Shown here one piece after another: positions 46,240 to 57,309 of a stretch of DNA of 64,000 nucleotides. The translations under genes and the position numbers were made by a program. Origin of the DNA: Lonicera japonica (Eukaryota > Streptophyta > Magnoliopsida > Dipsacales > Caprifoliaceae); NCBI GenBank assembly GCA_021464415.1, contig CM038467.1, positions 66,407,159 to 66,471,158 of the forward strand, given 5' to 3'. The notes below the pieces were generated by a model that did no database searches, was not told where the DNA came from, and saw nothing but the letters and a program-made list of their open reading frames with translations. Numbering within the stretch: position 1 is the first letter of the stretch; each line of letters starts with the position of its first letter.

Positions 46240-47930
46240 TTAAACAAAAACTTGTTTTCCCTTTTGGATGTTCTTAGCTTTCTTTGAAGCTTGAGAAGTT
46301 CTATCAATGAAAGTTTTAGACTTAGAATAACTAGCACTATTGAAACTTGAATGTTGAGAAGCGGCCTTCACAAAGACAATATTGGTTTGCTTTTTAGCAT
46401 CAAAATTTGAGAATCCAAGTCCTTCTTCGTTACTTCCACTCTTTTGATTTGAAAGTATTGATTCAAGTTTCTTAGAATTAGTTTCCAACCTAACTTTGAC
46501 AGTTAAGGCGTTTTCAAGTTGTTGAGTTAGATCGTAAACGCGTTCTTCTAATCGTTTGATTTTATCCTTATCTAAATTTGCTTTTTTTAAAGAACCAATT
46601 AGACCAAGACAATTTTCTTTTTTGCTTTCAAGTTGTTGAATTTTCTTTAAAATTTCCCTCTTCTCGGCCGTTGAATTTTCAAAACTGTCACTTTTCAAAA
46701 AATTGTGTTTTGGATGCAAGTTTTGAATTTTTCATAAAAAAGTTTTTGGCATTCTAGTGAAAGATCATCATAGGACGATTGAAGATCTGGAAAGTCTTTC
46801 TCGTCATCAAAAAGTGAATTCTTAAAAATCTCTTGATTCACTTCTTCTAAGGAAGCTTTCGCGGCACAAGATAAATACTCATGAGAATTCTTTTGAATGT
46901 CCGGATTTTTCTCATCATCACTAAGAATGACATGCATTCCCTTTTTGCCAAGCTTTTTCTCTAATCTCCTAATATTAGTAGAGCATTCAAAAGCTTTATG
47001 TCCTCTACCTTGACACTCAAAGCAATTCTTGTTTGATTGGGGTTTATTCTCAAAATTTCATTTCCCCAAATTCCCAAAATTTTGATCACCATTGCCCGAT
47101 TTCTGATTTAGCTTCATGAATTTATTGAAATTATGCGCAAAATTAGCTATTTCTTGGAAATCAGACGTAGAGCATTCATTAGATTCAGTTATGTTTTCAT
47201 CTTTAGCTCTAACTGCTATAGTTTGATCTGCCTTTACCTTTTTGAATCTTATATTTTGAAAGCCGGTTAGATTCAAAAGTTTGAATAGAGCTAATTAATT
47301 CGTTTTCCGTTAAGGAATCCAAATCCTTACTTTCTTCAATGGCAGTAATTTTTAGGAGGAACCTATCAGGCAAAGACCGTCAGATTTTCTTTACAATGCG
47401 GGATTCATAAATTATTTCGCCCAAGTTAAAAAGAGAATTCAGTATGTCTTTGAGCTTACTATAAAAAGTATCAAATGACCCATCTTCATTATAGTTTCAA
47501 AATTTGTCATGAGCCTTTGAATTTTAGAACTTTTCACAGTTGTGGTTCCTTAAAAAATTATGATCAAAATATCCCAGGCCTGTTTGGAAGTAGTACGGTT
47601 TGAAATCTTTTTAAATTCTTCCTCAGAAACATGAGTCATGATTACATTCAGACCTTGAGAATTAAACTTAGTTTATTCTAATTCTTTAGCAATCCATGAG
47701 GCTATAGGTTAAGGTCTAATGTTCCCATCTTCAATTTTTGTGGGTCCAGTATAACCATCTAAAACGGTTTGTCAAATTTGTTAGTCTAAAGATTGTAAAT
47801 AAATAGTCTTGCGAATTTTTCAATAGTTATAATTAGACACTTTAAGCGTAAGAACCTTAGACGTAGACGAATCAATTTTGGTAGCTATGAAAAATAAGTC
47901 AAACCAAGCAAAACAAGGAGCAACAATTAG
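46240..47930 (-). pseudogene. gag polyprotein of a Sirevirus/Copia-like retrotransposon
   Basis: Read on the minus strand from about 47,900: a UBN2-type gag domain with stops (LDGYTGPTKIEDGNIRP, ELE, NVIMTHVSEEEFKKISN, TTVKSSKIQRLMTNFE). Then comes an Asn-rich linker and a CCHC zinc knuckle (CFECQGRGHKAFEC, 47,024-46,983; C-x2-C-x4-H-x4-C intact). A coiled coil follows (KIKRLEERVYDLTQQLENAL) and a Lys/Ser-rich C-terminus ending TAA at 46,240. Gag packages element RNA; the knuckle binds nucleic acid. At least eight stops or frame changes lie in the UBN2 part. The coiled coil after the knuckle is typical of Sireviruses. Confidence 0.8.
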
Positions 47931-47975
47931 ACAAAAAGTAACCTAGATGCAAATCTCAGCAAATTAAGGAAACCT

Positions 47976-47987
47976 GCTCTGATACCA
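47976..47987 (-). other. Primer-binding site for initiator tRNA-Met
   Basis: On the minus strand TGGTATCAGAGC, the standard plant Copia PBS complementary to the initiator Met tRNA 3' end, lies two bases inside the LTR end at 47,990. It fixes the element's direction. Confidence 0.9.
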
Positions 47988-47989
47988 AT

Positions 47990-49490
47990 TGAAAATTTCG
48001 AAATCATATTGCTTAGGTTAATTTTAGGGTTTTTATCAAAAACAATTTAAATTTGATAAGCGGAATTAAAACCCTAGGTCTAATTAAATTTTAGTACTGT
48101 CGAAATTTTGTATTTTGTTTTCTAGCAATTTATGGCAATCAATTAATCATGCAAAAGCAACATACAACACCAAAAAGTAACGAGGTATCCCTACTTGCGT
48201 GGGACTAATCTTCGGGACTAACCAACAGTGTTTCATTATGATTAAAACGAAATTACAGACTCAAAAACTTACAAAAATTACTACCCCACAATTAACGCAA
48301 CAATCTTGCCAATCCCTTGAACGTAGAATCCAACCATAGCGTTTCCGACTTTTTCGGCTTATCAGTCGCCTTCTTCTACGCACTGTATCACAATCCTTCA
48401 CCCCCTGTCTGCGATCTCCCTTATTGCAAGTTAGCTACTTCGCTCACCCCGTCTCCAATCCCAACTGAAGGCACTCTCGTAGGACCGTAAATGTTTGGAA
48501 ACCTAGTTCTTAAATTTAAAGAACAATAGGATCTCTTATATCATGTGAACAAAAATCTAGGTATTGTCTCAAAACTCTCAAAAATTAATTCTAGTATTTG
48601 GTTATTTTTTGCTTCAAAAATATTTCTAGAATCATGTATTTTTGACCAAAACTAATGGTTATATTTATACAAAAAATATAGAATCAAAATTCTTTTTGAA
48701 TTAGGTTAAAACTCATAAAAAATAAGTTCTTATGATAAAGTAAGTATCCAAAAAAATACACGACAGACCGGTTGAGTATCAAAATTTATACCTGTTCAAA
48801 ATTTGAATTTCAAATCCGTAGGCCAAATTAGTTCCGTATCGGTCCAAAATTTCATTACTGGTAGCGGTCCACCATTTATGTCATGCTGCCATACTTTTCT
48901 TTGATGTACATGTGGCATAGTCTAATGAAAAAATTAATGGGCATGGCATTTAATGGCTACACTCGGGTTTTAGAAAAATAAGGAAAGTTTGACTTTTCAA
49001 AACTTTTAACTTCTTCAATTCTTTTTTGTTTTCAAAATCAAACGATTTCCATTTCCTTTTATCTATTTATTTATTTATTAAATATTTTTTTTTTATTTTT
49101 CTATATTAAATCTGTTTGAGCTCTAATTCGATTCAAATTTTAGAAGCAATTTAGTGGCTCATGTTAGACATGAAAAAAAATAAGTTTACTCAATAATTTG
49201 TGTTAACGGAACGTTTCGAATTTCAAAAAAACCCGGTAAAAATAATAAAAAATAGATTTAACTCAAAAAACTTTTAATTTCGAATTTAACGCTCAACCAC
49301 CATCTATAATTTAAATTAAAGCATATAACCAACTTACCTTAAGTCCTGAATTATGTACGGTGCATTCCATAAGTTCAGTGAGCTCTGATTGATTGTCGTA
49401 TCTTTGAATCTTCAATTTGCCTCAAATAATTACAACGAAAAAAATGATTTTGGCATCAGAATCAAGCCAACTAAATAGATAAGCCTAACA
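47990..49490 (-). mobile_element. 5' LTR of the Sirevirus/Copia-like element
   Basis: 1,501 bp. Minus-strand start TGTTAGGC at 49,490 and end TTTTCA at 47,990, next to the PBS. The outer flank is AAATG (49,491-49,495), and the flank of the partner LTR is AAATA (42,392-42,396): a 5-bp TSD with one change. Numerous substitutions and small indels separate the LTRs, so the insertion is old. Weak ACCGGT-like palindromes lie near 48,770-48,870. Confidence 0.85.
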
Positions 49491-49604
49491 AAATGCAATC
49501 TAGACACACCATATCAACATCCTTAACATCTGAATATAATCAGAATCGTGCAAATGAAAATAAGTCCATGATTACACCACAATTCTTAAAATAATACTAA
49601 TATT

Positions 49605-50000
49605 TTATTTAATGTAAAACTTAAAATATTTGTTTATTATTTTAGCCAAATAAAGTAGAGTTTAAATTTATCCGGAATACTACTAATATAAAAATATTTG
49701 GAGTTATAATTTTTTATTTAATGCCAATCTTAAACCTTTCCTGGGCCAACGGGGGCATCTCCCGGTCAAGCAACCAAGGTCTCATGGGATTAGTGGGGTG
49801 GGGCCCCGATACCCATGGTTATCAAAAAAAAATAAAAAATGGTTTTGTTTAATGTAAATTTTAAAATATTTGTTTAATTATTTTAGCCAAATAAAGTATA
49901 TTTTAAATTTATGTAGAATATTTATAATAATTTTAAAAATACATGGAGTTATATTTTTTTATGTAATGTAAATCTTAATATTTTGTGCTTAAGTTAAATA
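49605..50000. repeat. About 126-bp tandem repeat, two copies, shared with 61.24-61.50 kb
   Basis: Core TTTAGCCAAATAAAGTA at 49,641 and 49,882, then TTTAAATTTAT, AATACT and ATATAAAAATAT, then GGAGTTATATTTTTT and AATGTAAATCTTAA. The same core recurs at 61,261 and 61,378. It thus lies on both sides of the NLR-hAT block. Confidence 0.75.
49735..49838 (+). mobile_element. SINE 3' fragment inserted in the tandem repeat
   Basis: GGGGGCATCTCCCGGTCAAG, AGGTCTCATGGGATTAGT, GGGGCCCCGATACCC and an A-rich end: the style of plant SINE or LINE 3' regions. It interrupts the first copy of the 126-bp repeat. Confidence 0.55.
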
Positions 50001-50363
50001 AAAATTAGAAAATGTTTACGATTTAAATATATCTGCATTATAAGCAAAGATGGTTTAAACACACAACCATCTTAAAGTCATAGTCTATATACTATATATA
50101 TAACCTATCTATACTATCTATATACCATATATATATATATACATATAAAATTACGAGAAAAACACTAAAAATAAATAAAAAAGGAAAACATAAATAAAAA
50201 ATGAAGAAGATATAGTGTGCATTGCTTAAGCCATTTTACTTATGAATTCCCATGACCCTAGAGACCCATGCATATCTACTTTTGTACATGTTCTTTAACT
50301 AATTATGTTCGTTGTTTACAGGTTGTTTTTTCCCTGCAACAATTTCGTTGATATTTTTAAGAT

Positions 50364-53300
50364 ATGGCCAAAATTGCATTCGCTATTGTGGGGAAAATTG
50401 GGGAATACTTGGTGGCTCCAATTGGGCGTCAATTTGGATATCTATTCTGCTACAACAAGAACATTGAGAACTTCAGAGATCAATCTAAGAAACTCAAAGA
50501 TATCAGAGATGGGGTGAAACTCTCAATTACTATTGCCGGAAACAACTTGGAAGTTATTGCACCATGTGTTGAGTCCTGGCTGAACGATGTGGAGAAGATT
50601 ACGATGAAATCTGATAGAGTTTTCGAAGATAAAGCCTCTGTTGACAAGGGATGTTTGAATGGGTGGTGTCCAAATCTGAAGAGTCGATACTTATTGAGTC
50701 GAGAAGCCACTAAGCAGGCCCAAGTTATTCTTCAACTTCAAAGCGAGGGCGAACAATTCACTAAGTTTTCAAACCCTACACCTCGAACTGGGATAGCAGC
50801 ATCTTCATCAACTGGTGGTTCTAACGGCCTACAATCTCGTATATCGATAGTAAAAGAAATCATAAATGCTCTAAAGGATGATAAAATCGCCATTATCGGG
50901 ATATGTGGCATGGGGGGAGTTGGAAAGACAACATTGGTTGAAGAGATTGCCAAAAGAGCAAAATCTGAAAAGAAAATTGACGAGTTTGCAATGGCTGTAG
51001 TCTCCCAAAACAAAGACGTGATCAAAATTCAAAGTCAACTTGCAGAGATGTTGGGTTTGAATTTTGAGGAGCAAACAAATATTTATGCGAGAGCCCGACA
51101 TCTTCACAAAAGATTAGCGAATGGCAACAGGGTTCTTGTAATACTGGATGATGTTTGGCAATCACTTAATATGAAGGAAATAGGTATTCCTATTGGAGAT
51201 GAATGCAAGGGATGCAAAGTTGTATTGACATCACGTAGGAAAATCGTGTGCACTCAAATGGGAACTCAAAAGAATTTCCCAATTCAGGTTCTGTCTGAGA
51301 TAGAAGCATGGGGTCTCTTCAAAGAGATGGCAGGGTATTGTGTGGACGCTAATGATGATGTACGTCGCATAGCAGGAGAGATTGCAAAGGAATGCGGAGG
51401 GTTGCCTCTTGCACTCATAACTGTTGCTAAGGCCCTGAAGAATAGAGAAATGCATGTTTGGATTGATGCCCTTCAACAATTAAGAAAATCTACGGTGACA
51501 AACATCAACAGGATGGATGAATTAGTATACTCGAGAATTGAGTTGAGTTACAATTATTTAAAAAGCAAGCAAGCCAAGTCATTGCTTCTTCTTTGTTGTC
51601 TATTTCAAGAGGATGAAAGGATTCCGATCGAAGTGTTGGTCAGGTATGGGGTGGGCCTTGAGTTGTTTGTAGATCTTGACACATTGGCAGAGACAAGAAA
51701 CAGGGTAGACTCACTGGTTGATGAACTGAGAAGTAGTTATTTATTGTTGGGTGAGGATGAGAGCGCATTTGTGAAAATGCACGATGTTATACGTGACGTG
51801 TGCTTATCAATTGCATCAAAAGAGGAGCATGGATATATGGTACGACATGATACTAGCTTGAAAGAGTGGCCGCAAAAGGATAAGCGTTCACCTCACACTA
51901 CCATCTCACTTTATTCAAATAAAATGAGAAAACTTCCCGCTGGCTTAGATTGTCCAAATCTTAAGCTTTTACGAATTGTGGGCGCACGAATGAACGAACT
52001 AGAAATACCAGAAGATGTTTTTAAAGGGGTGAAAGAACTTAAAGTCATTGCTTTTTCTTCGTTTTACACCATCAAATCTCAGCCAACATTGTTCAGGTTC
52101 TTGTCGAACCTTCGAACATTGTGTCTAGAAAATTTCAGGTTTCTTGGCGACTTATCTTTCATTGGCGGGCTTCAGAAATTGGAAATTTTAAGCTTTTTTA
52201 ATTCTAAGGGAGTTGTTTTACCTAGTGAAGTGGGGGAGCTCAGTAATCTTAAGTTTCTAGATTTGAGGTGTAAATTCAGTATTACTAGAATACCTTCTGG
52301 TGTCTTGTCATGCTTGAGGAAGCTAGAAGAATTGTGTATGGGAATTCGATTTTTCCAAGATGATTACCAAGATACCCGTGCCAGTGTTACAGAACTAAAC
52401 TCATTGTCTTGTTTGAAAAGATTGGAAATTTCGATACCCCAGGGCAACGAGGTTCTGTTGATGCTAAAAGATTTTCAATTTTCGAATCTTATAGAATTTG
52501 ACTTTTCAATGTCAAGTTCTATTGATAGCTATGAACCTGAATATAAGTTGTGGGAAAATAGTTTGTTCGTAAGTAATGTTGACAGGACTGTGCTTTTAGA
52601 GAACAACATTAATGCATTATTTAGGAGAACCAAAATACTTGAGTTAACAAGTGTGAGGGAGTTGAAGAATGTTGTTAAAGATTTAGACGAAGAAGAGGGT
52701 TTTGCGCACTTGGAGACTCTAAAACTTTGGCTTTGTAACCAGGTGGAATATATTTATATGGATGATGATGACGCAGAAATAATATGTGGTCGTCTTGGGG
52801 ATCCCATTCGACCACATTCTCCCCTTGTCAACCTCAGACTTCTTGAAGTGACAGAATGTTATGCAATAAAAAGTCTGTTTAAGAAATCGGTGGTTAGATG
52901 CCTTGTGCAACTCCAACAACTATTGATATGGTCATGCAATGAGCTTGAGGGAATTGTTTTGGCGGAAGAAAGTGAAGAAAATAATGAAACTCGAGACATG
53001 ACTGTGCTCCCCAAACTGAATTACTTGAACCTACAATATCTGCCCAAGTTTAGAAGTTTCTTTGTGCACAATATTGGTGAAAAAGAGGATAATCTCGGCT
53101 TAGAAAATACTGATGACGTTCACGCCACACAACTTTTATTCAACCACCAGGTATGCAATTTTTCTTAATTTGATCTATCTTACTTTAATTGGTAACAATT
53201 TAAATTGTGTTTAATTTTATCTCGATCTCTATAATAATTAGATTTTATATCCTCCTTTTTTTTCATTAATCTTTGGTCAAAATTTTTGGAGCTCATTATG

Positions 53301-55883
53301 AATTAGGCAACATTAAACTTTAGCACTTTTAGCTTGGCCCATGCTCCATGTTGTATGATAAGACATAAGAGTACATTGTCACCAAAACATTTAATAGTTA
53401 AACCATCTTATATTATAATATTTAAAAAATAGTTACATATTTTTAATCTGTTGGTTAACTATATAAGAAAAAATCAGATTATATTATGGTATTTAGATCT
53501 ATATGAATATATATATATATATATTAAATTAGATAATTATATAAAATTTAGTTATTTTATAATTATATAAAATTGACTTTTGAATTTGTCAGTTATAATG
53601 GATTGTGCTATTGACCATTGTGACCACATGTGAAATATCATTTTTTATATATAAGATATTTATCTCCATAGAATTGTTGAATTGGACATATGTGATAGAA
53701 AGAAATTTTAAAAAATAACATAGAAAAGGTTTTTCGAATTATGATTCTAATATATATAAATAATTTATGATCAGATTTAGTTTTTTTTCCTATATAGGAA
53801 TATCAATTGTAATATATGATTATATAAGATTAAATAAAGAAGAAGCATCATAACATTTAAAGGTGTAAATGCATGTCCGAAAACTTGAATATGTTCCGTA
53901 TTCGAATCCAAATTTTGTGAATATTTATTTAAATGGATGTTCACAAAAGATGATTTGGATAGTGTTTTCTGATATCTGAGGAAACGGATACCTTGACCGG
54001 AAAACTCCCACCTCTGAAGTTTGAATGGGTTAAAAATTGAGACTTCAAAAGTTAAAAAATATGTTTGTTTGCTTTAATTTTTAGACATGGTCACTTATTT
54101 TGCCTCTGAATAATTCAGAGGTGAAATTGGGATTGAATGGTTGTTAAATACCAATTCTACCCGCTCCACCACCGACAGAATTCTAGTCATTACTGGTCGC
54201 TATTGTCGACGGTCAAAGAGAGTGAGTGACTTGAAAGGCAGTGAGAGTGACAAAGAGAGAAGATGGAGAGAAGAGATAACAGAACAGAACAGAACAGAGT
54301 GAATTATAGAAGATAGTAGAAGAACAGAGAAAAGAAGAAGATTAAAAGAGAAAAAGTGGTGAGAGAGAGTTGTTAATTTTTTTTCTAATTAATATAATGC
54401 TCAAGGGTAAAATAGTCAACTCAATATATTCAACATATATTAAGATTTTACATTCAAATAGAAAACAAACAGAATTTTCAAACCTCATAACTAGTTCAAA
54501 ATTCAGATTTAGATAACAAAACAAATGTACCCTAAGAATATGTGGACAACTCAAAAAAGCGCATGCGAAAAAAATAATTATTATAAGTATTGGGCCCATG
54601 ACCCACAAAGGCTAAAAAAGCTAGGCCTATAAGTCCACATATGGCCACAATATTATCCCGAACTCAAAGATCCTTGGACGTTAGGTATTGGGTTTTTTTC
54701 CAAACGGCTTCGTTATTGCATGATGAGACTCCCCATCTTATAAACCCACGTTGAGTTCTACAATTTTCCAATGTGGTATATATGTTTAAGCAAACCATTT
54801 TCAATAACAAGTACAATGCTTCATTACATTTTATACATGCAAACTTTGATAGTCGATTCGCTGCATACAATTTAAAAAGTTAAAAGGGTGCAATCTCATT
54901 GCAGTTTGTTATTTTCGACTTTCATACATCTAAAATATCCCTAGGAATCTAAACATATTTACAATGATTCTGTAGGTACTATTGCACAACTTGGAGAAGC
55001 TAATTCTTTGGGGCATGAAGAAACGTGTATTGCTTGAGGCAAACGAAATGCGAGACAGATCCTTAGACAATCTAAAAGACGTAATCGTGTCTAGCTGTAG
55101 TGATATGCAATCAATTTTTGATTTCGAGAGGCTAAGAACTAGGAGAGAAGAACATGCAGAAGAAGTTGTGCTTGGTCAGTTGGAATCAATGGAGTTATAC
55201 AACATGTATAAGTTAACAGATATATGGAGGATGGTTCCCAGGCGAATTCAAGGGTTTCATAACCTCCGAAAATTGGAAGTATCAAGATGCCCCAAATTGA
55301 GATATTTACTGTCACCTATAGTGGCTAAAATGGTTGTGAATCTACAACACCTAGATCTCCATGAATGCCAGATGATAGAACAAGTTATTCGAACAGAAGA
55401 GGAGGAAAAAGAAGAAAATGAAGAAAATATTCCTGAGATCAAAATGATGAATAAAATAGTCTTCCCTTTGTTGCGCGTTCTAAGTCTTGCAAATCTTGAA
55501 AATCTCAAAATGTTTTATATTGGGAAACATGACTTTGAACTCCCTATGTTGGAAGATGTAACTATTGAAGAATGCCCTAATATGAAGACTTTCTGTTCTG
55601 GACAGCTGATAATGCCAAAACTTGAGCGAGTATACATTGATAGTGCTGAAGTTTTCAATGACCAATTGATATGGAAGGGTGATCTGAATAGTACCCTAGC
55701 ATACTTGAGTGCAAGGTATGTCTCCATTTCATGCAAAACCTTTTTTTTCTTAAAAACTATATATTATTCAAAAAAAAATTCCTATTTTCTGGAAGCAGAA
55801 AAGACCTATGTTGCATGAAATTCATTATCCTTTTTCTTTTGGCCCTTTTTAGGTGTGAAGATCCACAAGACAGCTCAGAGTGA
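50364..55883 (+). CDS. CC-NBS-LRR disease resistance protein, RPS2/At4g27190-like
   Basis: Intracellular immune receptor that detects pathogen effectors and triggers defence. Three coding exons: 50364-53150, 54976-55715 and 55853-55883. Donors are CCAG|GTATGC and CAAG|GTATGT; acceptors are TGTAG and TTTTTAG. Phases fit, giving about 1185 residues. N-terminal coiled-coil-like part to about 135; P-loop GMGGVGKTT 182-190; kinase-2 VLVILDDVW 257-265 (Trp, as in CC-type NLRs); RNBS-B KVVLTSR 285-291; GLPLA 346-350; MHD 472-474; irregular LRRs from about 510 to the end, with an acidic stretch REEEE-like in exon 2 (RTEEEEKEENEEN). All key motifs are intact. A TTTACAG acceptor at 50,321 implies a leader intron and would remove an out-of-frame ATG at 50,305. 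The last exon is only ten codons; a GTGAGT at its stop could allow a further splice. Confidence 0.9.
53151..54975 (+). other. Intron 1 of the NLR coding region
   Basis: 1.8 kb, AT-rich, GT...TGTAG. Contains a possible element about 53,940-54,560 whose edges (GGATAGTGTTTTCTGA, and GTACCCTAAGAATATG) are not clearly inverted. It also contains a purine-rich AGAGA/ACAGAACAGA stretch at 54,215-54,345. Reading through the donor ends after five codons at 53,168. Minus-strand ORFs are chance. Confidence 0.7.
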
Positions 55884-57309
55884 GTCCCTCAATAGAAGAA
55901 ATAAAACCAAAAGAAAGAATAAAAAGGTCTAGTTAATTTGTATTCCTCTCTTCTTAGTGCATTAAAAAAAGGTCCGGTTAATTTATGTTAGCTTTTCGAG
56001 TATTTGTCAATTGAGCCTAATAATAATAACTTTAGGGAGGTCTATGCTATTTAAATAAAAGAAAATCCAATTACGAGCTAGATTGAGAACAACGGCCATT
56101 TTTTGATTTCTTCAATGCTTTCATCTAAATGTCCTTATATTTAACTGGATGGATTTTCTTTTAATGCAATGTTAAACTCGAGAGTATAATTATATCTACT
56201 TCACATATAATGTGACATTAAGTTCCAAACATTTAATTTATTGAACAAGTCTGCTCAGATCATACTACCTTAGCTAGTTTGTTGAAGGGTGTTATTGTAT
56301 GCACATTTGTCTCTATTCATCTGGTATTTGGTTTTTGTTGTTCTTGAAGTGGTTAGATCCATTGAACTCAGTACCTGGAGTTCGTTGATAAAGATTATGC
56401 CTCTTGGCTTTGACGCATGGAGAGCCTTGAATATTTGTTGTGTCCTCTTTTGAAGAAGCAGAGGTGGTGCATTTATTAATCTCTATTGCGAGTTTATGAA
56501 AAACGTGATATTGTCAATCCATTGACCTGGGACGAACTTGGAAAGGTTTACTTTGAGGCATTGAGAGGTGGAAAGATCGATCTCAACTGCAAAAGGATAT
56601 CTTACAAAAGTAGAGGAATGCCCCTCTTTAAGTTATTGTTATAGGCTTAAGGGGATAGAAGGTGATAATGCATGTATATATATCCTAATAATTTGAGTTT
56701 GCTTTCTACCACTACTAAATCAAAAAAATTGTTGGTTGACCTCTTCGTTCGTGTTGCTTTCGCATCTATTAAGATGTAAACTCTACTTGTTTTGCTTTCT
56801 TTATGATTTTGCTTCTTTTGGTTCCAAAGATTTTATTTGGTTGAGACTTGAGCCCTTTAAAATGATTAATAGTATTTATCTTGGGCGAATATAAATTGAA
56901 TGTTTGTATCTCTTTGAGAGAGAGAAAGAGAAGTATTGAATGTATATAGTAGGCTGAAACTATGAGCTTTATCTACATCTATTTATTGTGTATTACTGTA
57001 TTAGTATATTAGAAATGATGAAAATTAATCGTACTATGTTTTCTTTGTCCAATTGGTAAAACCAATCCACTTGATGTTTTGGTTTATTCGTTGAACTTCA
57101 AGTATTATAATTACAAGTATTATTTAATAATTTTTTTGATTAATTCAATTTTCAATAACTGGGAGAGTCTAATTACAAGCTAGAGTTTTTTTCATTATAC
57201 TAGTTTTTGTGCAGTGCATTGCACTTGATTTTAGTGTTTGACAAGGTTCATTAAGTCTATTAATGAATTTATGTATACTAAAACTTGAATAATTTGTTTG
57301 AAGTATGAA
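55884..57309 (+). other. NLR 3' flank with a diverged copy of the gene-fragment repeat
   Basis: AATAAA-like signals occur near 55,900-55,925. At 56,340-56,815 there is homology in opposite orientation to the fragment copies: LTWDELGKVYFEALRGG here versus DELRKVYFKGLKG in copy B, and AATTTGAGTTTGCTTTCTAC plus ATTAAGATG...CTTGTTTTGCTTTCTTT at the DNA level. It could be old 3'-UTR or a neighbouring dead gene. The rest is AT-rich. Confidence 0.5.

Larger units (their letters stand above)
49491..50321. other. NLR upstream region: tandem repeat, SINE fragment and AT-rich DNA
   Basis: Holds two copies of a roughly 126-bp repeat (49,605-49,730 and 49,845-50,000) split by a SINE fragment. TA-rich runs (50,090-50,145) and the splice acceptor TTTACAG (50,315-50,321) of the NLR leader follow. 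No ORF. Confidence 0.55.

Noticed and set aside
50305..50517. 70-codon ORF overlapping the NLR start
   Set aside because: Out of frame with the NLR; its ATG would be removed with the leader intron ending at 50,321.
54342..54870. ORFs inside the NLR intron
   Set aside because: They are minus-strand, AT-rich and lack any domain.
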